Notes: a model not told the origin generated them from the sequence alone. Shown: positions 24,889-37,101, counted from the first letter of the stretch. The stretch: 64,000 nucleotides of DNA from Dacryopinax spathularia (GCA_037974965.1 JBBPFI010000016.1:1-64000), one strand, 5' to 3'. Translations and numbers: made by a program.

Positions 24889-26894
24889 TCAAATCAAACC
24901 TGACTCCTTTATGGCACTGTCCAGTATCTGCTCTCGTACAGCTGCTAGGACCACGGCACACTGCGGATGATCAGCTTCGCATACCCAGCAACAAAAGGAA
25001 ATAACTTACTCTCCTCGTGTCGGTGGCCGTCGTGAAGCTGGGCAACGTCAGTATATGCGCCCCGTTGAAAACGCAAAGACACTCACTGCACATACAACCG
25101 CACGTTGTTCTTGTTCATCTGACTGTACTTCCACAGCATAAACTTGACCCCACTCTCCACACTGGTACCCGAGTATTCCGGGAAGTATCGCTTCAACGGA
25201 CTTCGCTCATACTTCTCCTCAAACACATCCATCTTGTTCAGAAAGAGGACCATCGCGGCGCGCTGAAACCAGCGAGAGGTGATGACGTTCTTGAACAGCT
25301 CGAGCGACTCGTTCATCCGGTTCTGGGCGGGGTTCTCGAGGAGCGTCTGGTCGTACTCGGACATGGCGGCTGTGAAGATCACGCACTTCACACTTTCGAA
25401 GGCGACTATCCATTTCTTTCGCTCGGCGCGTTGTCCGCCGACGTCGTACATGCTACGAACACTGTCAGGAATGCGAGACACAAGCGAAAGGCGTGAGCAC
25501 TCACTTGATCTTCATCCCGTCGGCGGTGAAGCTCGACTGCGTGACGCCTCTCGTCTGCACACGACAACGGAGTACATCCTGGTGCGTCGGCCAGTAGTTA
25601 GCATCGCAGATCCTCAGTGCATGCTTGAAGAAGCTAGACTTGCTTAGACCGAGAACTAGGCAAGAGAGGAAATCGACATACTAAGGTGCGTTATCCATCA
25701 GATAGAACTCGTTGCTCCTCCTTAGCACGTCCCGCATGAACGGCTGCCCAGTCCAGAGCTGCGTAATCGCCTGTCCCACCCACATTGGCACTTCACTACC
25801 GGGAAGAATCTGGTACGCGAGCAATGCTTGAACCGTCTGACTTAGTCCCTCGCCAGTCGATCCGATCGTAGGCTGACTGCCGTACACACGACGTCGGACA
25901 TCTTCGCCAGGCGGAGGAGGAGGAAAGACGCTGGCGGCGGACGAAGAAGGGTATGCATACTCCGAGCTCGTGCTAGTCTGGTCCATACTGTACGCCGAGC
26001 GTCGATGAGGCGGTTCATAGGCTCTTCGTGCTTGCTGATTGTTGTCGTACTTTTGCTTCCTACCGCTCTTGCCCCTTCCGTACCCTCCTCCCTCCTCCTC
26101 CGGAGCATACCGGATCATATCTCCAAAACTGACCTCATCCTCCCTTCTTTCCATCTCTTCCACATCCTGGTCCTCTTCACCGGGAACGCGCACGGGTACC
26201 GAGAAGCTGTTCGTCCCAGGTAGGCCTATTGTTACCGCGCTCGTGCTTCGAGCCCAACGAGACGCGTCTTCATTCTCAGTCGTCAAATCTGATTCCCAGC
26301 CCGGGGGCAGTTCGCCCAGCTCAGGCCGATATCCCCATTGTAGTACTACACGGAGCAACGCCTGCCCCGAGTCGACGAGGTTGTGTCGGACGATAGTGCG
26401 GTATTGCATGAGCTCGGCTTGGGTGAAGCCATCTCCATGCAGGATCTTCATCTGTTTCAGAATAGTCGATTTTCCTGATTCGCCCGAGCCTGCAAATATC
26501 AACTAGGTCAACATCCAGAGTTTGCAGATGTAAGACACAAGAAACACGCACCAAGCAGCAACATCTTCACCTCCATATACCCCTGCTCATTCACGAGCCC
26601 ACCCCTCCCAACACCAGCCTCAAGCACCTTCTGCGTCTTCGCATGAATGCCCTGGGTGATCCTTTCCAGCTCCTCGTTCCCCCCTCCTCCTCCACGGGCA
26701 CCTTTCTTCCCTTGCCGAGTTGGCTCGCCTTTGCCTGGCTCGGACCCTCGTCGACCGTCGGTATTCGCCACAGGAGGAGGTCGAGGATCTTGATGCGGCC
26801 GACGGGTTTGCATGTCCGGCCGCGGGGTCGTGAGCTCTACGACTGGCGTCGGCTCCGAGGGCTCGTCCACGGGTTGAGAGGTACAGGAGCCCAT
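24889..26894 (-). CDS. Divergent G-protein alpha subunit, copy A
   Basis: Exons 26552-26894, 25682-26489, 25505-25633, 25087-25452, 25010-25037 and 24889-24960 give 581 aa, against about 355 for usual G-alpha proteins. The N-terminus MGSC offers Gly2 for myristoylation and Cys4 for palmitoylation. GTPase motifs are present: P-loop GSGESGKST, switch I DVLRCRVQTRGV with the catalytic Arg, switch II DVGGQRAERKKW with the catalytic Gln, FLNKMD, and TTATDT. The extra length is an N-terminal Pro/Arg/Gly-rich extension of about 60 residues and a disordered insert of about 130 residues in the helical domain, after DSGQALLRVVLQWGY and before LLAYQILPGSEVPMW. The C-terminus, which sets receptor choice, ends IKESGLI. 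It probably signals from a membrane receptor. Copy B is its neighbour. It converges on SMC3, with about 195 bp between the ends. Confidence 0.93.
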
Positions 26895-28711
26895 CGTGAG
26901 TCGCTTGGTGCTGGGTTCGGGCTGGGGTGATGTTGCTCGTCAACCGAGGAGGTAGAAGGAGGAGAAGGGAGAATTTGAGCGAGGCAATGGCAGTTGTTGA
27001 CCTGTACTTGTTGAGCGGAGAATATTGTTGTCCTCAGCGAAGAACTTCACGCCCAAATCAGTGGAGGGTAGCGACGGCACGAACAAGAGTCTCTAACCTG
27101 TCGAGAAGGGGACAATAAAGACCCTCCGCCTTAAGAAGGAAGGAGCGGCACAGCACCTGCGTGCCCGCGATTCTAGATTTGCCCGATCTCACTCAAGTTG
27201 AGGGAATAGGCAAGAAATTGTTGCTTCGGTCGATGATGGGCCGGCGCTTCGACACGAGGTTTCCTGGTAGGTGGACACGGGAAGACCTTGTCGTCGTGGG
27301 CGGAGGGCGAGGACGGTTTGTGCACCGGAGCCGTATGGTGAAAGACGCGTTACTTGCAGCCCCAACCCGTATGTTCTCTCTAGCGATATCAATTGATCCG
27401 AGCGATTCCACTTCGGCGCAGTAGCAGGTCACGCCTTCATCCCCTGCAAAAACAACGAGATCGGTTGTATGGTTGCGACGACCAGCAGACGTATCAAGCA
27501 AAGGCACAGATCAGGGACAAACAAAGACCGTATCAGAAGGGGCGTTGTTTGACCATTGATTGCCGTCCAAAGATGGAGGCCGGGACCGGGCGGACGGTTG
27601 ACGAGAGCGGCGAACAAAGGGCTGTTTGAGTGACGGGACATTGGGGTATTGTGCTGCGCTGGCGATTGTGCCGTGGGAAATGCGCGTGGTGATCATGTGG
27701 AAGCACGGTTCTGGAAGCCATTGTTCAGCCCATCAGAAGATCAGATCGATACTTGGCTTTATTATAAGGTGAATGCTCGTTTCGAGGAGGGGATTAGTCG
27801 TTGTCGAATATCAGGTAAACAAGCAATGAGCGGAGAAACGGACGAAGAAGCAACGCGATTATCTCCGTTTTTGATCTGTGCCCGATTCGATCAGGAACCG
27901 CTTCCGCGTACCGCTGTTCATTACGATCGGGCCTGCTTCCCGTCTCACTGCAAGTCGCATCATCGAGAGCTTACTACCTGAATCCCTCAGGATTGGAATG
28001 CGTTCAGACATAAACAGCGATTTATGTCGCTTGCAATTAATGTCGGTGTCCACTTCGAAAATCATCCATAGCGACATCTCGATTACCGCTGGCTAACAGC
28101 TTCTGGACATGACTTCCTGCAGTCGGCACCTTCAGGAACAATTCCTCTGCAGAAGTTGTCGCGAACAGATTTGCCTCCCGAGAACCATGAGATACCTGTA
28201 GATGGACCAAGCGGTCTCACCCTTAATAACCCAGGGTGCGATCATCAAAGCTCGTCCCGACCGTACGGAAGGTCAAGATCGGGCATTTATCGCGCACGTT
28301 CGATGTCGCTGAAGCATCTGGTACAGTATACGCCCGTAATGAGTCACATATTACATTCCTACTTCCAACCCCGGATTTGCGGCAAACACGCAGCATTCAA
28401 TTTCGCTCCATCTAGACTGAACAGAACACAGGCAATTACCATCTCTGGGGGCAAAGTCTCCTCTCTCGAGAACGGTTTTGCCTCATTCCTCCCTAAAGCA
28501 AGGATGACACCATCGATTAACTGGCCGGTGTGAGGCGTGCGATCGCCATCGGTTACAGACCCTGGCGCTGCGTCGGCTGAACACCGACAATTCTTGCAGC
28601 CCGAGCCAAGGCGCAGCCGAAGCGCCTAGCAAATGCAAGTGCAATTCGAGTAATCTGGGCGTGCCAGGATGCGAAGGCTCTGGCGATCTGACCCTCATTA
28701 GCGCATCGGCC
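26895..28711. other. Upstream region of G-alpha copy A, with traces of duplication
   Basis: No gene is supported. Several short blocks match the region upstream of copy B in the same order: TCAAGCAAAGGC near 27490 and 31150, GAACAAAGGGCTG near 27612 (GAACAGAGGGCTG near 31279), an AACCGCTTCCGC block near 27898 and 31570, and TTACATTCCTACTTCCAACCC near 28351 (one similar copy near 31819). The blocks between have drifted apart. This fits a tandem duplication that took in the upstream region as well as the gene. Confidence 0.65.
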
Positions 28712-30621
28712 TCAGATCAAGCCAGATTGCTCAATAGCGCGCTGGAGTATCCTATCGCGTACGGCCGCCAGAACCAGATGACACTACCGACAGTCAGCTT
28801 GACGCACTCCAGCACCGTGAGACGCTCGGCTTACCCGTTCGGTATCGGTGGCCGTGGTGAACCTATGAATGTTCAGCATACTTGATAAATCAGCAGGGGC
28901 ACAAATGCAACGTACTGCTCAAATATAGGTACCCGGTTTGTGTTCATCAGGTGGTATTTCCAACGTATAAAATTGACCCCACTCTCGACGGTTGTCCCAG
29001 CATATTCCGGAAAATATCGACTGATAGGACTGCGCCAATATTTCTCCTGGAAGACATCCATCTTGTTGAAAAGCAGGACGATTGCAGTATGCTGTAGCCA
29101 GCGGGAATTGATGACGTTCTTGAACAGTTCGAGCGACTCGTTCAGCCGGTTCTTCCCGGGGTTCTCCAGCAGCGTCTGGTCGTACTCCGATAGAGAGGCC
29201 GTGAAGATCACACACTTGACATTCTCGAATGCCACTATCCACTTCTGGCGCTCGGCACGTTGTCCACCGACGTCGTACATGCTGCAACCTGGGTTAGACA
29301 ACCAACAAGCAACCGACGCGGGTCTCGGCTCACTTGATCTTTGCACCATCAGCAATGAAGCTCGATTGTATGACGCCTCTCGTCTGCACACGGCACCGCA
29401 GCACATCATCGGTCGTTGGCCAGTACTTAGGGTCACAAATCCGTGCGGCGTGCTTGAAGAAGCTAGGAGAGATCTCAGACTGAGAACAGGGCATCTCGGG
29501 AGAGACTGACTATGGCGCGTTGTCCATGAGGTAGAACTCATTACTCCGCCTTAGGACATCTCGCATGAACGGCTGGCCAGTCCAGAGCTGGTAAATCGCC
29601 TGCCCAACCCACATGGGTACTTCCCTGCCTGGAAGAAGTTCGTAATCCAGTAGTGCTCGGACCGTCGGACTCAGAGGAACGGAGATAGGACTGGATGATG
29701 GGGGATAGGTCTGCTGAGAACTCGTGTTTGTCTGTTTCACGAAGTGGGTTAGGGTGGAAGTGCACGAAAGCGCAAATTCTACATACCTTCTGTGTGCCAT
29801 TTGCGCCGCGGTGCGTTTGCTTCTGACTGGCTTTGCTCGTTCCATCTCCCTCTCCTTCATCTGAAGCAGGCCGGATCATCTCCTCAAACGTGATTTGCCC
29901 GTCTTCCTCAGTTTCTGTTTCCCTACCCTCCTCATCTTCCTCATCCACATCGTATGCTACCGGAGGAAGGCGATTCAACCCACGGAGATCCTCCGAATCT
30001 GCCTCCACAGACGGCACTGAAGGAGGTACGTCCTTGGTCGGAACCCCTGCCTCCCCGTGGGGCAGAAGGTTGCCCAGATCAGGCTCATAGCCCCATTGCA
30101 GTACCACCCGGAGCAACGTCTGACCAGAATCGACAAGGTTGTGTCGCACAATGGTTCGATACTGCATCATTTCGGTCCGAGTAAAGCCGTCTCCATGTAG
30201 GATCTTCATCTGTTTCAGAATGGTAGACTTGCCCGACTCGCCCGAACCTAGGCACAGCACCCGAGCTCGATTAGTCTCGGTCTATGAGAGAGGATAGGGT
30301 GAAAGCGGGCATACCAAGGAGCAAGGTCTTGATCTCTACACACCCCTCCTCGTTCACCAGACTTCCCTTTCTATATCCCTTCTCGATCAGCTTCTGGGTG
30401 TTTTCGTGGATCCTACGCGTGACCGTGTCCAGTGGTTGGTCGGCTGGCGTTGGCTGACTCCTGCCTCGCCACCATCCTTTACCTTTGGGTTTGGAGGTCG
30501 AAGCTTGCGGATTCTGGTTTGGATGGTCGGCGCGTACGTCCGCACCCGGAACGGCGGACTGTTGTCCGGATTCGGCGTCGGCCTCCACCTCATCCAGCGG
30601 CTGGGACGTGCAGGATCCCAT
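28712..30621 (-). CDS. Divergent G-protein alpha subunit, copy B (tandem paralogue)
   Basis: Exons 30315-30621, 29787-30247, 29511-29731, 29334-29462, 28916-29281, 28835-28862 and 28712-28783 give 527 aa. The four 3' exons have exactly the same lengths and phases as in copy A (129, 366, 28 and 72 nt). Motifs are intact: MGSC lipid-modification site, GSGESGKST, DVLRCRVQTRGV, DVGGQRAERQKW, LFNKMD, TTATDT, C-terminus IEQSGLI. The helical-domain insert is shorter, acidic (DVDEEDEEGRETETEEDG) and unrelated in sequence to that of copy A. It carries an additional 55-nt intron (29732-29786) that copy A lacks. The Ras-like core and receptor-facing tail are therefore conserved while the insert evolves freely. 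The two copies probably share upstream receptors but may differ in partners. Confidence 0.92.
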
Positions 30622-31858
30622 TGTAGCGTCCTAGAGAGCGAGAGCCTAAAGACGTGGGAAAGGATTGTGGGAGGGTGGGGATAGAGGTGAATGTGAGTAG
30701 GCTGAAGTTCGAATTGGCCCGAACTTGTTGATTGGGAGTGGTTGACGAGTACGTTCTATGAGTGAGAGGTCTATGAGATCTGAAGACCGAATCAGGAAGG
30801 ACGCCGATGCGTTGACCGAGAGACTGGCCCATCAAGAACGGTCACTAGAGTCCCCTTAAGAGGGAACAGACGTGCACCCGACTTGTCGATCAAGGCCTGT
30901 GCTGGACACAAGGCCTATGGACATTGGCTCACAGGAGCGGCGTCTCGGAGTTGTAGGCAGAGCTCAAAGGGGGCGTGACGTACGGGAAGCGCGTGTCCAA
31001 CGAGCCCTTGCATCTCCGCTCCCTGTCGCTAAGTCCTTCTTGCCACAACAAGTGAGCCGAGAGGTCGTCGCTCCAGCGGCAATAGCTCAGGCCCTCATTC
31101 TTTGTTGTTGAAACTACGAGACGCCTGTGGCGATGCGTCGACGACCAGCGGAGCTGTCAAGCAAAGGCCCATGTCAGGCAACTGCCGTAACATATGCAAA
31201 AACAGTCGCCGAGCGGCGCTGTTTCATGTTTGCCCTTCTGGGTAATCGCCGTATCAAGCGCAGAGTTGACCAGGGAGAACAGAGGGCTGATTCCGTAAGC
31301 TGCAGAATATTGCGAGGAAAGCATGGTGATTATGCGTCTCAAATCGGAAATTGGGGTCGTTGGTATCGTAGGCGCTTCTGAGCAGCTGATCAGGAGACCC
31401 ATCCATTGCTTACTTGTTCGAGGAAGAAGGGTAGAAGTGAAGCAGACACCAGCGAGCTCCTCAGAGCGCCATCCACAGAATCGTTTAGATTTAGAGGATT
31501 AGTCTGTAACGATGAAAAAAGCGACCAAGGCCAGACTTCGATTTGACCCCGATCGATGATCGATCAGAAACCGCTTCCGCTGCTACTTGATGGATTTGAT
31601 GGACCTTATCACTGGGCCTCATACCATACGATCGCAAAAGGAATGCAACAGCGCAATTCGGCAGAGAGAGCCGACGAACTGTCGCTGTGAGGTCAAACAT
31701 GCTTGGAACACCGAGCATATCGCGGTAGTTACCCTATGCACCGATTATCGCGATTCGAATCTAGCTTCCGGCGAGCCCGATTCCCGTTGCGCCGGCCTGG
31801 GTGAGGTCATGAGCCAGACATTACATTCCTGCGTCCAACCCTAAGTCTACAGCAATTG
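30622..31858. other. Upstream region of G-alpha copy B, with traces of duplication
   Basis: No gene. It carries the second copy of the short blocks described for 26895-28711, ending near 31845. The presumed duplicated unit is thus about 3.1-3.5 kb, gene plus 5' region. The 3' end of the lyase-peptidase fusion follows directly. Confidence 0.6.
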
Positions 31859-34178
31859 TTAAGCACACCACTCCCGAGCGACCCCTTCCAACGCCTGCGT
31901 TACGAGCTCGATACTGCTCGCCGTTGCCCATTCTCGCGCCGCATGAGCTCCATCCCCATCAACCCCAAACAAAACACAAGGAATGCCTTTCTCCGCCAAT
32001 AGAGCCGCGTCTGTCCAGAAGGGTTCTGCCCTCTTTACGGGCTCCTTGCCCAGAGCGGACCGGACGTGCGAGAGGACAAGTTGGGTGAATCCGTGTGATT
32101 GGTCGGCTTGATATGGTGCGCGGGTGAAGAGCCGTTTCAGAGTGTATTTGAAGTCCGGGACCCGTTGCGAAAGAGATTCGAGGATTTGCCGCAACTCCCC
32201 TTCAACGACTTCGTCCGTTTCTCCAGGAACGGTGCGCCGCTCTACCGTGATCGTGCACTGTGCTGGGTAGCTGCTGGGTTCTTCACCACCTTTGATCAGC
32301 CCGGCGTGGACAGTTCCCCTTCTTAGGAACTCGTGCGCGTCTCCCTTCGCCAACTTGTCACCCAGCTTCTCCAGTTCCACTAGGAAGTGACCAGCCTTGA
32401 CGATCGCATCCACCCCCAATTCAGGTCTGCTCCCATGGGCCGCTCGTCCGTGTATCGTCACTTCAAACCAAGCGAACCCACGATGAGCAAGCGTGACTTG
32501 CAAATAGGAAGGCTCGCTGATAACAGCCGCGTCTGCTCTCCATCCCGCAGCGAGAACTTCCTCAGTGCCGAGGGAGAGGTTCTCCTCGTCCGCCACGAGG
32601 GCGAGTATGATATCCCCTCTCGCCTCCCCAGAAGCCTTCACACGCGCGGCGGCGACCATTGAGGCAGCAACGCCGCCCTTCATGTCGAATGCGCCGCGGC
32701 CATGGACGGAGCCGTCGATCAAGTCGCCACTGAGAGGATCGCCGTCATACCCCGCATTAGTGACAGTGTCGATATGTCCGTTGAACATCAAGCTCTTGCC
32801 ACCCCATGTACCTCTTGCCACTCCGACCACAGATGGTCGGCCAGGTGTTGACTCGAGTAGGTGGACCTCAAACTCGCGATGAGCGAGCCAGGCAGCGAGG
32901 TAGTCCGCTATCTGAACTTCTCCTGCTCCCCCGGCCGCGGATAAGTCGGGGTTGGAGCTGTCGATCCGGACTAGTTGCTGAGTGAGAGCGACGGGGTCTT
33001 TGATCGTCACGTCCAACGGTGGTGGGTAAGTTCGAGGGCCTTCAGTACAGAGAAGGGCAACGACCGTTTCTGGCCCCAGAGCTAGGGGGGGAGGGGCGAG
33101 GGACGCTATGTTCCTCAGTCCTGCGAGGATAGCGGCTCCGCATGGACCGGCGTTGACGCCGTATTTCCTCAGATCTTGGACAGCTTGATGCGCTTCCCAG
33201 TCGGATACGCTCGTGCTCACGTCCACGCCTTGCTGGAGAAGCGGCCAGCCCAGAGCTGAAGGTGTGCCACAACAAAGACCATTCATGATCGTCCGACTCG
33301 TCGGGATCGTGGTCAGCTCTCCAGCCTGCAAGCTCGCTTTCAAACAAGCAGCGGTATCCGCTTCAACGGTCAGGATCCGTGTTGGGTGAGAGCGGGAGGA
33401 AGACTTGTAGTGCTGCGCTACGGCTTGGGCGAAACAGCCTACGCCGACGGGGCAGACTACTACGTCCGGCGGTCGGCCGACTAGGGCGGTGGCTTGGGCG
33501 TCGAGCTCGATGAGGAGGGTCGTATAGCCATCCACAATCCACTAGAACTCTTTGAGCCATTGGTTCAGTCTGATTCGATGGCTTGCGTACCTTTGGTATC
33601 TCCTCGTATCCTGGGAAGGAGGTGTCCTGGATTAAGATGCCTCCTGGCTTCTTCGACTCCGCGTATGCTTTCTCGACCGCAGCATCATAGTCCCCATGCA
33701 CAACCCCGACCACCGCTCCCTCTCCCACTATAAGCTCCCTCGTCGCGGGCGGCACGGTCTTGGGCACGTAGATGAACGCTGGCAGCCCCAGCAACTTACC
33801 CATCCTCGCCACTGCTCTTCCATGATTCCCGTCCGTAGCCGCGTACAATGTCAGCCCCTTCCCCTTAGCAGCAGAGGCCAGCTCCTCCTGCGAAATGGTG
33901 AGGGGTTGGGACAGAGCTTGAGCGACGGCGCGGTATGCTGCCCAGGATGCGCCGAGGATCTTGAATGCCGGCAAGCCAAGGCGGGAGCTCTCGTCCTTCA
34001 GCAGAACATGGCCCACTCCGAGTTGCTTTGCGATCTCGGGAAGACTGACTAGGGGCGTGGGGGCATAGCCTGGTAGTTGTTTGTGAAATTGGAGAGTTGC
34101 GGCATCGGGTTGAGCGGTGGTGGTGAACGATGAGGCGGATGGGTTGACATAGGTTCGTGGAAGATGCTGGGCCGTCAT
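31859..34178 (-). CDS. Fusion: PLP diaminopropionate ammonia-lyase-like + M20 metallopeptidase-like
   Basis: Exons 33591-34178 and 31859-33541 (49-nt intron) give 756 aa. Start at the ATG at 34176-34178 (MTAQHLPRTY). Residues 1-370 are a fold-type II PLP enzyme of the diaminopropionate ammonia-lyase kind. They show SSRLGLPAFKILGASWA with the Schiff-base lysine, ATDGNHGRAVARMGK, DTSFPGYEEIPKWIVDGY and CTEGPRTYPPP. Residues 380-756 are an M20 (ArgE/DapE/ACY1-type) enzyme with FNGHIDTV (metal His and catalytic Asp), GRGAFDMKGG (bridging Asp), VADEENLSLG (catalytic Glu), a dimerisation domain (HRGFAWFEVTIHGRAAHGSRP) and a final metal His (DGDGAHAA). Both halves keep their active-site residues. 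I infer that an N-acyl or dipeptide form of a diamino acid is cleaved and the product deaminated within one chain. The actual substrate is unknown. Confidence 0.88.
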
Positions 34179-34590
34179 CCTCCTGCTCAAGTCAAGCGAG
34201 CGGTCTCCAGATCCAGGCAAGCAGGAGATGCTGTTGGTCGCACAACTGCCCGATGGTGCCAAGCATACTGCAAGAGACTGCCGTTATCATCGCGATTGTA
34301 TAAGAATTCGACCCTTATACGGCAATCGGAAGGGTCCGATCATACCTCGGCCGAACTCCAACACATTCCATCCCACTGTGTTATTTGCGGTTGCCAACGC
34401 ATTGTATGCTTATGAAAGATGACGAATGGCGACATCTCACCAGCATGGCAATCAGACGAATTCTTGGGAATAAGCGCCCAGCTGGCTGAGGTGTGAGATA
34501 TCCTCGACCATCGACCACGGATAACTCTGCTTGAGTTGTATGTATCAAGACGTCCCACCCTCTGCAAGACAGTATAGTAAGACGCCGATA
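34179..34590. promoter_or_regulatory. Shared upstream region, lyase-peptidase and flavin-reductase genes
   Basis: A 412-bp gap between divergent starts. No clear core element was seen. Shared control is inferred from layout only. Confidence 0.4.
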
Positions 34591-35514
34591 ATGTCCCTCC
34601 CACCATATGACACCAGTTTCGTACCCAAATACACTGAGTCGCCCAATGCGAACTGGCAGTTCGGCGACAGGCTGGGCTCGACTGAGGCTCAGAGAGCCTG
34701 GCTCGAGGGGGAGAAGCAGGGGTGGACAGGCATAGACACTGCTACGGTCGAGACATCGTGCGTCCTCTCTTTGCTCCTCTTCATGAATGATAATTGACAA
34801 GACGAAATAGCAAGCTATACCCAATGATGATAAGCGGCATCATCCCCCGCCCCGTAGCTTTCGTCTCCTCCGTCTCCTCGTCCGGCGTCGAGAACCTCGC
34901 CCCATTCAGTTTCTTCAACATGGTCGCCTTCGACCCACCGGCAATAACGATCTCCTGCTCCAACTCTCCCAAGCGAGTTAAGGATACGTGTTTGAACATC
35001 AAGGCGACGAAGGGGTTCACGGTCAATATTATTAGTGAACCGTTTATGGAGAATGCGAATGTGACGGCTGTGGACTCGCCGGAGGATGTGAGCGAGTGGG
35101 ACGTGAGTGGGTTAACAAGGGCAGAGAGCGTGGGTTCAACAACTTATGCATGCACCGCATTACCGTTGACGACGAGAACAGGTGGTGGTAAAAGCGCCTC
35201 GAGTGAAAGAAAGCGCCTTCAGCATGGAATGCGAGCTCCTCCAAGCACACGATATCACGAACCCTCTCACAGGCGCAGCATACAACGTCCTCATTATCGG
35301 CTGGGTCAAGTACATTCACGTGCGAAACGACGTGCTAAACGAGCGAGGCGTGGTCGACCCGATCAAGTTCAGACCGATTGCGAGGCTGGGTGATATTGCC
35401 TATTCGAGGTTGGGCGACGTTTTCCGACTACCGAGGTATTCGTGGGAGAAGGAGAAGGAGAAGATGGAGGAGGCTGCTAGGGGAAACAGGGAGAGTGAAA
35501 GTCAGTCGTCTTGA
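34591..35514 (+). CDS. Flavin-reductase-like FMN-binding protein, copy A
   Basis: Exons 34591-34757, 34811-35129 and 35182-35514 with introns of 53 and 52 nt give 272 aa. The split-barrel flavin-binding pattern is KLYPMMISGIIPRPVAFVSSVSSSGVENLAPFSFFN, then PPAITISCSNSPKRVKDTCLNI and KGFTVNIISEPFMENANVTA. The C-terminal part has VRNDVLNERGVVDPIKFRPIARLGDIAYSRL. Members of this family bind FMN and serve as flavin reductases or small oxidoreductases. The first exon (PPYDTSFVPKYTESPNANWQFGDRLGST) is typical of the fungal branch. No signal peptide. It is divergent from the lyase-peptidase fusion and followed by its own paralogue. Confidence 0.88.
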
Positions 35515-36064
35515 TGAGGATGGAGTCCTTCTAGAGCCAGAACGCAGAGCTTGGAGAAGTGAAGTTGCCTAGAGCTGCCAAGAGTAGCGGCTACTGGACA
35601 TAGACCTAGAAGGTAACATCATGCCTTCCTCGACGCCGAACAGGCGTAGCCTTACAACACAAAGTGGAGGGTTCCCGCAATCGCTAGCCCCGATATTCCT
35701 CCCGATCCACGAGGTGCACACTCCCACGCCTTGCCCCTGCCAGGTTCGTCTCGCACGACCATGCGTTTCATGCTCTAGCAATTCTTCTTCCTCACTACCA
35801 AGTCTTCTACGCGCCTCAGCCCGGGGAAAGTCGCTCTGTCCACGATCACGGTCTACCAACATAGCTCCTCGGCCTTGTAGAAACGGCCTGTGCGAAGCCT
35901 CGGTCAGATAGACCTGCCGATCTCCGGTAACATCGTTACCGGTGCCCCGAATGTCTCAGCCCCCGATATGGCAGCTAATTATAACCCGCACAACGGGGCT
36001 GTAACGCTATATAGGCTGTTGGTTCCTGGAGATGGAATGAAGAAAACTCTGCCTGGGAGTCACT
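35515..36064. other. Spacer between the two flavin-reductase-like genes
   Basis: A 550-bp stretch with no supported gene; it must hold the copy-B promoter. Short frames have no match to either neighbour, so no third copy is visible. Confidence 0.5.
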
Positions 36065-37101
36065 ATGTCACTCCCTCCTTTTGACGAGTCATTTGTCCCG
36101 AAGCACACGACGACGCCGAATGCCAACTGGCAGTTTGGCGAGCCGGTGGGCAAGACCCCTGCTGGGCGGGAATGGCTCGAAGGGGAGAAAGCGGGGTGGC
36201 AGACGATCGACACTCTTCAGGCGGATCCCATGTGAGTAGCATTCATGGCGTGCTTGTCGACCTCTGAAGTAATCTGGGTAGGAAGCTGCTATACCCTCTG
36301 ATGCTGAGCGGCATCGTTCCTCGTCCTATCGCCTTCGTTTCGACGATGTCCGAAACGGGCGAAGAGAACCTCGCATGCTTCAGGTACCTGTACTTTCTGC
36401 CTTGTTTCGTCCGGACCTGGTGTTGACCCTCCTCTCCAGCTGGTTCCAAATGCTCTCCTTCTACCCACCAAGCATAATGATCGCTCCCGCGAACGCACCC
36501 CGAGTCAAGGACACGACGCATAACATCATGACCACCAAGGAGTTCACTGTCAATATCATCAGCGAGCCTTTTGTGGAGAATGCGAATGTTACTGCGATCG
36601 ATGCACCGGAGGAAGTGAATGAGTGGCCCATCAGTGGGTTGACTCGCGAGAAGAGCGTAAGTTGTCCCCAAGTCACACTGTGTCCCCTGTCTCTGATGGC
36701 AGGATAGACCAAAGTCAAGCCAGCGCGCGTCAAAGAGAGCGCTTTTAGCATGGAATGCGAGGTATTCACTAGTAGACTTCCCCCGGGCGACCCGTACTGA
36801 CGCTCAGCAGCTCATGCAGGGCATCGACCTCAGACACCCGGACTTCACCGGACCCCTAGACGGGAGAAGCAAGCTCATCATCGGTGTGGTGCGATACATC
36901 CACGTCCGAAAAGACGTGCTGAACGAGCGAGGCTTTGTCGACCCAGTCAAGCTGAAGCCCGTCTCCAGGCTAGGAGACATCTCCTTCGCCAGGCTGGGGG
37001 ATATGTTTCGTATTCCGAGGTATTCCTGGGAAGAGGAGAAGGAGAAGATCGAGGTTGCTTTGAAGAAGCAGCAAAGCAGCGATGGAGAGGGGAACGCGTG
37101 A
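36065..37101 (+). CDS. Flavin-reductase-like FMN-binding protein, copy B (tandem paralogue)
   Basis: Exons 36065-36231, 36282-36383, 36440-36656, 36708-36761 and 36811-37101 give 276 aa. Exon 1 has the same length as in copy A (167 nt). Copy B has two more introns, within the barrel (36384-36439) and just before the C-terminal part (36762-36810). Sequence is about half identical to copy A: KLLYPLMLSGIVPRPIAFVS, PPSIMIAPANAPRVKDTTHN, EFTVNIISEPFVENANVTA, VRKDVLNERGFVDPVKLKPV. The last intron ends in CAGCAG, so two acceptors three bases apart are possible; alignment to copy A favours the second. Both copies look functional. The extra introns mean either gain in B or loss in A since the duplication. 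Confidence 0.87.
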
